Notes under the pieces: generated by a model | Seen by the model: the letters and a program-made list of their open reading frames with translations, nothing else | The model's database searches: none | Told to the model about the DNA's origin: nothing | Part shown: positions 20,164 to 32,538 of the stretch, in pieces | Layout of the letters: each line of letters starts with the position of its first letter | Position numbering within the stretch: position 1 is the stretch's first letter | Translations under genes and position numbers: made by a program | Assembly: GCA_037501455.1 (NCBI GenBank) | Contig: CM074865.1 | Span: forward strand, 8,629,001-8,693,000 | DNA length: 64,000 nt | DNA from: Lantana camara | Taxonomy: Eukaryota; Streptophyta; Magnoliopsida; Lamiales; Verbenaceae | Direction: 5' to 3'

Positions 20164-23100
20164 ATGGCAACCAAAAACCCTCTTGTATCGATCCTCGAGT
20201 CAAACAAGTTGACTGGTCCCAACTATTCTGATTGGCTGAGGAATCTAAAAATCATTTTAGATTCTGAGAAGAGAACTTATGTTCTCTTCGAAGGGGAGCC
20301 TAGTCCCGAAGGGGAGGCTCCGACTCGGGCCGAGCGGGACGCGATTCAGAAGTGGAAGGATGATAATCTCCAAGCCTGTTGCCTTATGTTGGATAACATG
20401 TCCCCGGACTTGCAAAGACAAGATGAGGCCATGGAATTCGCTTGGGAGATTTACTACCACTTAGAGCAACTTTACCGCCCTCATGAACGTGTTACAAGGT
20501 ATAACACTTCAAAGGAATTGTTCCACTTAAGAATGAGGGAAGGTTCAAGTGTCCATGAATATGGACTCAAGTTTCTCACCCTTACTGAGAAACTTGCTTC
20601 CATGGACATGCCACTAAAAGATGAGCTTTCAGTGGATTTGTTGCTAGCTTCGCTCCCACCATCATTCAACCCATTTGTCCTTAACTTCAACATGAATCAT
20701 GCTGGTGCTACTGTAGCTGAGCTGATTAGTCAGCTTGTGACTGCTAAAAGCACGATCAAGAAGGACAATAAGGTTTTGATGGTGAATGCTCCATCTTCCT
20801 CTTCTGGGCCTTCTAAAGGTAAGGGCAAGAAAGCCCAAAAGAAGAAGAAGAAACCCCTTAGGCCCACTAGTGGCATTTCGAAGGGGAAGGCCCAAAAGAA
20901 GAAGCGTGATCAGAAAGAGGATGTTTGCTTCCATTGTGGCAAAGCGGGACATTGGAGGAGAAACTGCCCAGAGTACAAGGCTACTCTAAAGAAAGGTATC
21001 TTTCTCGTTGAAGTAAATCTTTCTATTAATGCTAGTTCTTGGGTACTTGATACCGGTTGTGGAACTCGTATCTGTAATGATGTACAGATGCTAAGTGAAG
21101 TCCAACAACTCAAAGAAGGAGAATGTGTCTTGAAGATCGGTGATGGCTCAAACGTTGAAGCTCGAGCTTTAGGCACAATTAGATTAGATTGAGGTAGTTT
21201 TGAGTTAGTCTTAAATAAAGTCCTTTATGTACCGAGCATTATTCGTAATATAATTTCAGTTCCAATTTTAGATTGTGAAGGTTATGAAACTTATATTAAG
21301 AATGGTAAATATTTTATCAAACGGAACAACTCTTTCGTTCACATCGGTACTCTAAGTAATGGACTTTATCTAACTCAGAATATCAATATTATGAATATAC
21401 AACGAGAAACGAAGCGTAAGAGAGATGATAAAGTTTCAGCTCCCTTATGGCACGCTAGATTAGGACACATTTCCAAGAACAGAATTAGCAAGATAAACAC
21501 TTTAGGATCATTCTCTGAAAATGATCTTAAGGAGTTAACTTCTTGCGAATCTTGTCTCAAAGGAAAAATGTTCAAAGTTCCTTTTAAAGGAACTGTGGAA
21601 CGTGCCACTAAGGTTTTGGATTTGATCCATACTGATGTTTGTGGACCGCTTAGTGTAAGCACTAGAAACAATCATCAGTATTTTATAACCTTTACTGATG
21701 ACTTTAGTCGGTATGGTTATGTATACTTTATGAAGTATAAATCTGAAGCTTTTGAGAAATTCTTAGAATTTCAAAAGGAGGTTGAGAACCAAACTGGTCA
21801 CAAGATCAAAGCAGTTCAATCTGATCGAAGAGGCGAGTATCTTAGTGAAGAATTCCTTAATCATCTCAAAGATAATGAGATTATCTCTTAGTGGACTCCT
21901 CCGGGAACTCCTCAGCTTAATGGAGTTTCTGAGAGAAGGAATCGAACCTTACTTGATATGGTTCGTTCCATGATGAGTTTCACTGACTTACCACCTTCTT
22001 TCTGGGGTTATGCCCTAGAAAGTGCAGCAAAGATTTTGAATCTAGTTCCCTCTAAGTCAGTCCCTAAAACGCCCTATGAAATGTGGCATGGTAAAATCCC
22101 TAGTTATTCTAACTTAAGAATTTGGGGTTGTCCTGCTCACGTGAAGAGGACAGTGGGAGATAAGTTAGAATCTCGTTCTAACTTATGCTACTTTGTAGGT
22201 TATCCTAAGGAATCCATAGGATACTACTTCTATGATCAATCTGAGCAAAAGGTGTTTGTTTCCAGAAATGCCACTTTTCTTGAGGAACCGTTCCTTAAAG
22301 AAAAGAAAGGGAAGATCATAGAATTAGAGGAAGTATAAAGTGAGCCCACGCCACCCACTGAAGAAACGTCCCCTTCTGATCAACCACGACCAATCACGGA
22401 TTTCGATACACACGAAAATCCTCCTCTAAGGCGCTCTGAACGCACTCCTAGACAGCCGGAGAGATGGTATGGATTCTTCCATGAAATCTCTCAAAAGGAT
22501 AATGATCCTTTAACATATGAGGAGGCACTTTCAGATTCGGACTCTGAACAGTGGATAGAAGCCATGAAATCCGAAATGGACTCCATGAACTCCAACCAAG
22601 TTTGGACCTTGGTAGATTTGCCTGATGGGGTCAAACCCATAGGTTGCAAATGGATCTTTAAGAGAAAGCTTGGAGTTGATGGAAGCGTTGTAGCCTACAA
22701 AGCATGACTGGTTGCAAAAGGATTCACTCAAAGACCCGGCGTGGACTTTGATGAAACCTTTTCGCCAGTTGCAATGCAAAAGTCTATTCGGATCATGCTT
22801 GCCATTGCTGCGTATTATAACTACGAGATATGGCAAATGAATGTGAAAACTGCCTTTCTCAATGGTGACATTGATAAAGACATTTGTATGGAGCAACCCA
22901 TAGGTTTCACATTCAGTGGGAGTGAGCAAAAGGCTTGCAAACTCCAAAGATCAATCTATGGATTGAAACAGGCTTCTAGGAATTGGAATATTCGATTTGA
23001 TGAATCAGTCAAAGCGTTTGGCTTCAGTCAAATTTCGAATGAATCATGTGTGTATAGAAAGAAATTGGAGACCTCAGTGCAATTCTTAGTACTTTATGTT

Positions 23101-24084
23101 GATGACATCCTTCTTATTGGGAATTCGAAGGATGACATGAAAGTGACTAAGTTATGGTTATCGAACCAATTCGAGATGAAAGATCTTGGTGATGCGTCCT
23201 ATATCATTGGAATTAAAATCTATCGAGATAGATCTAGAAGGTTAATAGGACTATCACAATCGATGTACATTGACAAAGTATTGAAGAGATTCAATATGGA
23301 GTCAGCAAAGGTTAAGAACCTTCCTATGAGTGTAGGAACATGTCTTTCAAAGAAGATGTGTCCTAAGACTAACCTTGAGAAGGAGAGAATGACTCATACA
23401 CCTTATGCGTCAGCAATAGGTAGCATAATGTATGCAATGTTATGTACTCGACCGGATGTGGCTTATGCACTTAGTGTGACAAGTCGTTTCCAATCTGACC
23501 CTGGAGATGGTCACTGGGCTGCCGTGAAGAATATTCTTAAGTACTTGAAAAGTTCTAAAGATTTATTCTTAGTTTACGGAGGTCAGAAAGATCTTACTGT
23601 CGAAGGATACTGCGATGCAAGCTTTGCATCTGACTTAGATGATTTTAAGTCAATGTCAGGATACATTTTCTGCCTAAACGGCGGAGCAGTGAGTTGGAAG
23701 AGTTCCAAGCAAACGACCACTGCAGATTCGACCACTGAGGCCGAATACTTAGCTGCAAATGATGCTGCTAAGGAAGGTGTTTGGATTAGAAACTTCATTC
23801 AAGAGTTGAATGTTGTTCCTAGCATGAAAGACCCCATTTCTGTGTTTTGTGACAACACTGGGGCGGTTGCACAAGCAAGAGAACCAAGATCTCACCAACG
23901 GACCAAGCACATTATGAGGAAGTATCACCTAATCCATGATATTATCAAAAGAGGAAATGTGCAAATTGAGAGGGTCACATCAGCAGCGAACGTGGCAGAT
24001 CCACTTACTAAACCCCTTAGTCGAGAAGCTTTCCAAGGTCATCTTCAGAAGATGGGACTTAGAGTAGCTTTAGAATGGCTTTGA
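20164..24084 (+). pseudogene. A Copia gag-pol polyprotein (broken)
   Basis: A single-frame Copia polyprotein starting MATKNPLVSILESNK. Order: gag with a CCHC knuckle (CFHCGKAGHWRRNC, ~20930-20970); protease WVLDTGCGT (D-T-G ~21049); integrase with an HHCC zinc finger (HARLGH...CESC), Asp in THTDVCGPL-like position, Asp in SDRRGEY and Glu in GVSERRNRT; RT with LYVDDILL near 23095; RNase H with YCDASFASD and TTEAEYLAA. It is about 1,300 codons long, normal for Copia. Stops: TGA at 21190-21192 and 22705-22707 (A only), and TAG at 21889-21891 and TAA at 22336-22338 (both shared with B). It ends LEWL then TGA, 17 bases before the 3' LTR. It cannot make a full product. Confidence 0.93.
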
Positions 24085-24089
24085 CGGGC

Positions 24090-24100
24090 AAGTGGGAGAT
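24090..24100 (+). other. Polypurine tract of A
   Basis: AAGTGGGAGAT abuts the TGTTAGG terminus of the 3' LTR and would prime plus-strand synthesis. The reverse copies next to B (26421-26433) and C (36550-36562) read ATCTCCCACTTGC. Confidence 0.8.
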
Positions 24101-25271
24101 TGTTAGGAATAGTGCCCTAGAAAGCCGATTGTATATCCGCTTTGTACTTTTCCTTATTGTAATTTGAATGAAATATCGAATTGAGGCAACACTTCTTTAT
24201 ATGCTCTTGTTTGGTATGCGTTTACTTTATCTGTGCATGTATGAGAACTCCCCTAATCCTGATGACTTTAGGACTCTACCATTTAGGTGAAATGGTTCAT
24301 GAAACGAGCCCTATATCACATAAGTCATGATTAGTAAAATACTCCAAGCCGATGAGTCCTACCGACAGTGGGAGTGTCAACCTGACTCCTCTAAGGCTTG
24401 CTTGTGGGATCACGCCCTTAAGAAGGACCGCCTTGTTTCATGGAGGTGCAAAGTGTATAGTTGATACGTGCGTGATACATGAGGGTGCTTACTTCAATAA
24501 GTAAGTTCACTGAGGTGCCCCGTGTGAGAACATTCCTAAATGGGAAAGGAAGTTTCTATTTCAGGAAATGGAAACTTCCAGATTAGGAAATATCTCACTA
24601 GTCATTGATGTGATTAATTGATCCTTAAGACTTGAGGTTCCTTGTCACTTTATGAGTTAACTCTGTAGTCTTAGGTATAAGCTTTAAAGGGTGTCGCCTT
24701 AGACAACTGATTCAAGGCTTATGGTGGGGCTGCACAAGTGATTCATGAAAGTGAATGAGAATCAAGAAAGGACCCACACTTGCATTTGCAAGGTGATCTC
24801 TTATTGTGTAAGTCATTCATATGCCATATGGAGTCCTTGGCCAAGGCAGTAGATCAAGACATCAAGAAAAGGGTTTCTTGGATTGAGATCAAATGGATAT
24901 GAAATGCACTTAGCTTTAAGACCAGATTATTAGGGTTCTGATTATTCCCTTACCCTAGATCTTGGTTGAGAGATAGTAAGTAGGAGGATTGTATCTCACA
25001 TGAATCAATGACTTAAAGGTTCTGTCGAATCCAAACATTCCAATTCAGCTAGGGGTTAAACACCTGTTGCTAGACTATGGTCGTTTAATCTGTGGACTGA
25101 TTAATTAATTAGTGAATTAATTAATTAGGGTCACTGCTAATTGAATTGAGAACCTAGAGGGTCACACACAACAACTTGGTTACATGAGTTGAGGCTTTAA
25201 AATGATTAAACGAGTTAATCGGGCCAAAGGGGTTCCACACGTGTGGGTCACGTGAGGAGCACGTGTCCTTG
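24101..25271 (+). repeat. A 3' LTR, truncated
   Basis: Starts TGTTAGGAATAGTGCC and is collinear with the A 5' LTR for ~1.17 kb. It then stops in the ACGTG-rich block (CACGTGAGGAGCACGTGTCC), where sequence of the reverse orientation begins. About 750 bp at its 3' end are missing. Confidence 0.85.
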
Positions 25272-26420
25272 GGAACCCTCTTGGCCCCGATTAACTCATT
25301 TAATCATTTTAAAGCCTCAACTCATGTAACCAAGTTGTTGTGTGTGACCCTCTAGGTTCTCAATTCAATTAGCAGTGACCCTAATTAATTAATTCACTAA
25401 TTAATTAATCAGTCCACAGATTAAACGACCATAGTCTAGCAACAGGTGTTTAACCCCTAGCTGAATTGGAATGTTCGGATTCGACAGAACCTTTAAGTCA
25501 TTGATTCATGTGAGATACAATCCTCCTACTTACTATCTCTCAACCAAGATCTAGGGCAAGGGATTAATCAGAACCCTAATAATCCGGTCTTAAAGCTAAG
25601 TGCATTTCATATCCATTTGATCTCAATCCAAGAAACCCTTTTCTTGATGTCTTGATCTACTGCCTTGGCCAAGGACTCCATATGGCATATGAATGACTTA
25701 CACAATAAGAGATCACCTTGCAAATGCAAGTGTAGGTCCTTTCTTGATTCTCATTCACTTTCATAAATCACTTGTGCAGCCCCACCATAAGCCTTGAATC
25801 AGTTGTCTAAGGCGACACCCTTTAAAGCTTATACCTAAGACTACAGAGTTAACTCATAAAGTGACAAGGAACCTCAAGTCTTAAGGATCAATTAATCACA
25901 TCAATGACTAGTGAGATATTTCCTAATCTGGAAGTTTCCATTTCCTGAAATAGAAACTTCCTTTCCCATTTAGGAATGTTCTCACACGGGGCACCTCAGT
26001 GAACTTACTTATTGAAGTAAGCACCCTCATATATCACGCACGTATCAACTATACACTTTGCACCTCCATGAAACAAGGCGGTCCTTCTTAAGGGCGTGAT
26101 CCCACAAGCAAGCCTTAGAGGAGTCAGGTTGACACTCCCACTGTCGGTAGGACTTATCGGCTTGGAGTATTTTACTAATCATGACTTATGTGATATAGGG
26201 CTCGTTTCATGAACCATTTCACCTAAATGGTAGAGTCCTAAAGTCATCAGGATTAGGGGAGTTCTCATACATGCACAGATAAAGTAAACGCATACCAAAC
26301 AAGAGCATATAAAGAAGTGTTGCCTCAATTCGTTATTTCATTCAAAGATTGTCTGTGATTACAATAAGGAAAAGCACAAAGCGGATATACAATCGGCTTT
26401 CTAGGGCACTATTCCTAACA
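25272..26420 (-). repeat. B 3' LTR, second piece
   Basis: Collinear with about 33340-34487 of B's 5' LTR and the reverse complement of 24101-25271, so 24101-26420 is a palindrome with ~1.15-kb arms. It ends CCTAACA next to the reverse polypurine tract of B. Confidence 0.88.
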
Positions 26421-26436
26421 ATCTCCCACTTGCCCG

Positions 26437-29400
26437 TCAAAGCCATTCTAAAGCTACTCTAAGTCCCATCTTCTGAAGATGACCTTGGAAAGCTTCTCGA
26501 CTAAGGGGTTTAGTAAGTGGATCTGCCACGTTCGCTGCTGATGTGACCCTCTCAATTTGCACATCTCCTCTTTTGATAATATCATGGATTAGGTGATACT
26601 TCCTCATAATGTGCTTGGTCCGTTGGTGAGATCTTGGTTCTCTTGCTTGAGCAACCGCCCCAGTGTTGTCACAAAACACAGAAATGGGGTCTTTCATGCT
26701 AGGAACAACATTCAACTCTTGAATGAAGTTTCTAATCCAAACACCTTCCTTAGCAGCATCATTTGCAGCTAAGTATTCGGCCTCAGTGGTCGAATCTGCA
26801 GTGGTCGTTTGCTTGGAACTCTTCCAACTCACTGCTTCGCCGTTTAGGCAGAAAATGTATCCTGATATTTGACTTAAAATCATCTAAGTCAGATGCAAAG
26901 CTTGCGTCGCAGTATCCTTCGACAGTAAGATCTTTCTGACCTCCGTAAACTGAGAATAAATCCTTATTACTTTTCAAGTACTTAAGAATATTCTTCACGG
27001 CAGCCCAGTGACCATCTCCAGGGTCAGATTGGAAACGATTTGTCACACTAAGTGCATAAGCCACATCCGGTAGAGTACATAACATTGCATACATTATGCT
27101 ACCTATTGTTGATGCATAAGGTGTATGAGTCATTCTTTCCTTCTCAAGGTTAGTCTTAGGACACATCTTCTTTGAAAGACATGTTCCTACACTCATAGGA
27201 AGGTTCTTAACCTTTGCTGACTCCATATTGAATCTCTTCAATACTTTGTCAATGTACATCGACTGTGATAGTCCTATTAACCTTCTAGATCTATCTCGAT
27301 AGATTTTAATTCCAAGGATATAGGACGCATCACCAAGATCTTTCATCTCGAATTGGTTCAATAACCATAACTTAGTCACTTTCATGTCATCCTTCGAATT
27401 CCCAATAAGAAGGATGTCATCAACATAAAGTACTAAGAATTGCACTGAGGTCTCCAATTCTTTTCTATACACACATGATTCATTCAAAATTTGAATGAAG
27501 CCAAACGCTTTGACTGATTCATCAAATCGAATATTCCAATTCCTAGAAGCCTGTTTCAATCCATAGATTGATCTTTGGAGTTTGCAAACCTTTTGCTCAC
27601 TCCCACTGAATGTGAAACCTATGGGTTGATCCATATAAATGTCTTTATCAATGTCACCATTGAGAAAGGAAGTTTTCACATCCATTTGCCATATCTCGTA
27701 GTCATAATACGCAGCAATGGCAAGCATGATCCGAATAGACTTTTGCATTGCAACTGGTGAAAAGGTTTCATCAAAGTCCACGCCGGGTCTTTGAGTGAAT
27801 CCTTTTGCAACCAGTCTTGCTTTGTAGGCTGCAATGTTTCCATCAACTCCAAGCTTTCTCTTAAAGATCCATTTGCAACCTATGGGTTTGACCCCATCAG
27901 GCAAATCTACCAAGGTCCAAACTTGGTTGGAGTTCATGGAGTCCATTTCGGATTTCATGGCTTCTATCCACTGTTCAGAGTCCGAATCTGAAAGTGCCTC
28001 CTCATATGTTAAAGGATCATTATCCTTTTGAGAGATTTCATGGAAGAATCCATACCATCTCTCCGGCTGTCTAGGAGTGCGTTCAGAGCGCCTTAGAGGA
28101 GGATTTTCGTGTGTATCGAAATTCGTGATTGGTCGTGGTTGATCAGAAGGGGACGTTTCTTCAGTGGGTGGCGTGGGCTCACTTTATACTTCCTCTAATT
28201 CTATGATCTTCCCTTTCTTTTCTTTAAGGAACGGTTCCTCAAGAAAAGTGGCATTTCTGGAAACAAACACCTTTTGCTCAGATTGATCATGGAAGTAGTA
28301 TCCTATGGATTCCTTAGGATAACCTACAAAGTAGCATAAGTTAGAACGAGATTCTAACTTATCTCCCACTGTCCTCTTCACGTAAGCAGGACAACCCCAA
28401 ATTCTTAAGTAAGAATAACTAGGGATTTTACCGTGCCACATTTCATAGGGTGTTTTAGGGACTGATTTAGAGGGAACTAGATTCAAAATTTTTGCTGCAC
28501 TTTCTCGGGTATAACCCCAGAAAGAAGGTGGTAAGTCAGTGAAACTCATCATGGAACGAACCATATCAAGTAAGGTTCGATTCCTTCTCTCAGAAACTCC
28601 ATTAAGCTGAGGAGTTCCCGGAGGAGTCCACTAAGAGATAATCCCATTATCTTTGAGATGATTAAGGAATTCTTCACTAAGATATTCGCCTCCTCGATCA
28701 GATCGAAGTGCTTTGATCTTGGGACCAGTTTGGTTCTCAACCTCCTTTTGAAATTCTAAGAATTTCTCAAAAGCTTCAGATTTATATTTCATTAAGTATA
28801 CATAACCATACCGACTAAAGTCATCAGTAAAGGTTATGAAATACTGATGATTGTTTCTAGTGCTTACACTAAGCGGTCCACAAACATCAGTATGGATCAA
28901 ATCCAAAACCTTAGTGGCACGTTCCACAGTTCCTTTAAAATGAACTTTGGACATTTTTCCTTTGAGACAAGATTCGCAAGAAGTTAACTCCTTAAGATCA
29001 TTTTCAGAGAATGATCCTAAAGTGTTTATCTTGCTAATTCTGTTCTTGGAAATGTGTCCTAATCTAGCGTGCCATAAGGGAGCTGAAACTTTGTCATCTC
29101 TCTTACGCTTCGTTTCTCGTTGTATATTCATAATATTGATATTTTGAGTTAGATAAAGTCCATTACTTAGAGTACCGATGTGAACGGAAGAGTTGTTCCG
29201 TTTGATAAAGTATTTACCATTCTTAATATAAGTTTCATAACCTTCACAATCTAAAATTGGAACTGAAATTATATTACGAATAATGCTCGGTACATAAAGG
29301 ACTTTATTTAAGACTAACTCAAAACTACCTAAATCTAATCTAATTGTGCCTAAAGCTCGAGCTTCAACGTTTGAGCCATCACCGATCTTCAAGACATATT

Positions 29401-30358
29401 CTCCTTCTTTGAGTTGTTGGACTTCACTTAGCATCTGTACATCATTACAGATATGAGTTCCACAACCGGTATCAAGTACCCAAGAACTAGAATTAATAGA
29501 AAGATTTACTTCAACGAGAAAGATACCTTTCTTTAGAGTAGCCTTGTACTCTGGGCAGTTTCTCCTCCAATGTCCCCCTTTGCCACAATGGAAGCAAACA
29601 TCCTCTTTTTGATCACGCTTCTTCTTTTGGGCCTTCCCCTTCGAAACGCCACCAGTGGGCTTAAGGGGTTTCTTCTTCTTCTTTTGGGCTCTCTTGCCCT
29701 TACCTTTAGAAGGCCCAGAAGAGGAAGATGGAGCATTCACCATCAAAACCTTATTGTCCTTCTTGATCGTGCTTTCAGCAGTCACAAGCTGACTAATCAG
29801 CTCAGCTACAGTAGCACCAGCATGATTCATGTTGAAGTTAAGGACCAAAGGGTTGAATGATGGTGGGAGCGAAGCTAGCAACAAATCCACTGAAAGCTCA
29901 TCTTTTAGTGGCATGTCCATGGAGGCAAGTTTCTCAGTAAGGGCGAGAAACTTGAGTCCATATTCATGGACACTTGAACCTTCCCTCATTCTCAAGTGGA
30001 ACAATTCCTTTGAAGTGTTATACCTTGTAACACGTTCATGAGGGCGGTAAAGTTGCTCTAAGTGGTCGTAAATCTCCCAAGCGAATTCCATGGCCTCATG
30101 TTGCCTTTGCAAGTCCGGAGACATGTTAGCTAACATAAGGCAACGGGCTTGGAGATTATCATCCTTCCATTTCTGAATCGCATCCCGCTCGGCCCGAGTG
30201 GGAGCTTCCCCTTCGGGACTAGGCTCCCCTTCGAAGAGAACATAAGTTCTCTTTTCAGAATCTAAAATGATTTTTAGATTCCTCAGTCAATCAGAATAGT
30301 TGGGACCAGTCAACTTGTTTGACTCGAGGATCGATACAAGAGGGGTTTTGGTTGCGAT
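26437..30358 (-). pseudogene. B Copia gag-pol polyprotein (broken)
   Basis: Same protein and domain order as in A. The expected start codon is ATC at 30356-30358 (A has ATG), and TGG to TGA at 30287-30289 stops gag after PNYSD. Open pieces are 30136-28631 (gag-protease-integrase with CCHC and DTG intact), 28564-28184, 27958-26783 (RT with YVDD and part of RNase H) and 26883-26437. The TAG near 28634 and TAA near 28184 are the same nonsense changes as in A. A frameshift at about 26870 (inside DDFKS) breaks RNase H. The rest is close to A, differing by scattered substitutions. Confidence 0.92.
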
Positions 30359-32524
30359 TTCAAAACACGTAGAGAATCACAGAATCTACGACCTAAATGG
30401 TAAAATAGAGAACTAGTGAGCATGCTGAATTATAACGATATACGAAAGATAAGGTCTTTAATCTAATGTAGCTCCCACTGTTTTTCAAAGATCTAGAATT
30501 CCCAAAGATCTAAGAGGAACACTTTCCCAATGGGTACTAAGATCATAGGCATTTTACCTCGAACCCACGACTCGCGGACATTCTAAGTAAGAACCCCAGG
30601 TAGGTACAACTTACCAATTCTAACACCTTTAGAACTCTTAGTAATTGTTTTCGCATCACCTATCTTTCAATATAGACCCACGACTCGTGCGACATCCATA
30701 TTTACTTAGGCCTTAAGCTAGACCCATCAATCATAAGATCATAACCAAAACTTAGTTCGAACGACCCACGACTCGTGGACATCGCCCTTGCTAAAATTGA
30801 TCATGAAATATTGATCATTTAAAAGGATCAATTAGGTAACTAAGAACTAATAAGCTCCACTAGCTGTCCCACGACTCGCGGACAATAACTAGCTTCACTT
30901 ACTAAATTTAAAACCTATTGATGGATTGCTAGGAATTTAATTCAAAATTTGCATCTCGAATTAAATACATATTTGTTCGAAATTAGCTAAATATTTAATG
31001 GGAATTTTTTGAATCAACCGGAGAGTTGTCCGGTTCGACCTCACCAACATATATGTTATCCAATTTTATTAGTCTTGATTAATGCACATAAACAGATAAC
31101 ATGTCCTAGCATGATACTAACATGTAATGATCATGGGTTCTACTATCTTATGCGTGATATGTGGGAGCCACTCCACAATAACAAGTTCTAACATACATGC
31201 CACATAAACAGTTTAAATCACATAAGGGAAAACGGTAACAAAATACGAGCCCTATCTCTATTACATTTTTACAATTGAGATTCCCCTCCCTAACATTTTG
31301 AGGGGTCTTCACTTATGGCCTCCTTGTTACTTGAATGTGGTCTATCTTACTCCATGGGTGCATTGTCTCCAAAATGAAAATAAAACCTCACCACCTATCT
31401 CTACTTTCAAATTACAATAAAAGAAAAAGACATAAAGTAATAAGGCTCAATCTTCATATTGGCCTTAGACAATTACACGGGGCATAACCCGGCCTCAAAA
31501 ACAGTAATATGGAAAGCCACATAATAAATCACATAACAGTACGCACATAAGTGAGGCTCCAACCTCAATTGAAAAACGCAACTATAGGGCTCCAACCCCA
31601 ATTTAAACCATCCATGTGCATAAATTAAAACCATACATAAGTCTAAACCCATGATCACCTAACATGCTTTTGCAAGAATTTAAATTTAACCAATAAATTA
31701 AAATTCTCGCTTTAAGCTCTAATAGCTTAAAACACGACTTAGATGCAATTCTTGTTCAAGAGCCTTTTCAATAAAACCCGAAAAACAATGAACCAATAAA
31801 ATTCCAATTAATTTCCAAAAATTAATAATTTTATTCTTTCATTATTTTCAGAAAATAAAGTTCATAATTTTCCCAAAATTCAAAATCGCTTTAATTTCTC
31901 AAAATCCCAATTTAATCAAAATTTTAAAATAATATTATATTATCAAAACTGATTTTAAAACATAAAATTAAAATTAAATTAAATCGGGATTTTAAGGAGC
32001 GAAAACACGAAAACGAGCCCGAAAACGGCCCAGCCGCGCGAGGCACCGCCGCGCAGCAGCGCGCGGCAGTTGCCGCTCGCGTGCGCACGCTGGGCGTGCA
32101 TCATGCGCGCGCCCCGACTAGGCGGGCTGTGCAGGCGTCCCGCGCGGTTGCGGGACGGAGGCACGCCCGGGATGCCTCCCGCACAGTTGCGGGAGGGGCT
32201 GGGCGACGTGCGCGCGCAGGCCTGGGGCGTGCTACTCATTGGCACGTCCCAATCCCGCGCGTTTGTTTCCCGTCTCGTTTCGTGTCTAGGTTTCTCAAAA
32301 CCAATTCAGTCCAAAATTAAAAAATTCGATTTAGATAAATTTCAACTAAAACGATTTTCAAAACCACGATTTAGGAAAACAGTTTTAGAAATTCAGGAAA
32401 AATTACAGTTTCGTATTTCAGGCTTTCTAAAAGAACTCAAGAATACTCAATTCGTATCTAAGCCTAAGAATTTCTACCAAATTCAGAATAATTGAGACGA
32501 ATCAGAAACACGATTAACGAGGTG
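30359..32524 (-). other. B 5' leader
   Basis: Counterpart of A's leader. Hairpins in plus coordinates: H4 30556-30588, H3 30669-30702, H2 30759-30787, H1 30860-30892. H1 has one mispair (ACAGCTAG against CTAGTTAT). A GC-rich, CpG-dense block at ~32010-32280 differs strongly from A's although the flanks align well. It holds two stems of the CTCCCGC/GCGGGAG kind. Confidence 0.7.
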
Positions 32525-32536
32525 GGTTTGATACCA
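32525..32536 (-). other. B primer-binding site
   Basis: On the minus strand TGGTATCAAACC, two bases from the LTR end. It is a two-base variant of the initiator Met tRNA site seen intact in A. Confidence 0.8.
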
Positions 32537-32538
32537 CT

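Larger units (their letters stand above)
16072..25271 (+). mobile_element. Copia element A (plus strand) inserted in B's 3' LTR
   Basis: 5' LTR 16072-17988, primer site 17991-18002, leader, gag-pol 20164-24084, polypurine tract 24090-24100, then a truncated 3' LTR (24101 to about 25271). A is the same family as B but in opposite orientation, so the two make an inverted repeat with arms of about 9.2 kb. The 3' LTR lacks its last ~750 bp and the right TSD because of a deletion at the centre. Confidence 0.88.

Noticed and set aside
24101..26420. Palindrome as a pure assembly artefact
   Set aside because: The B piece at 15632-16071, the outer CCCCT TSD and the sequence differences between arms all fit real nested insertion. 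It still deserves long-read confirmation.
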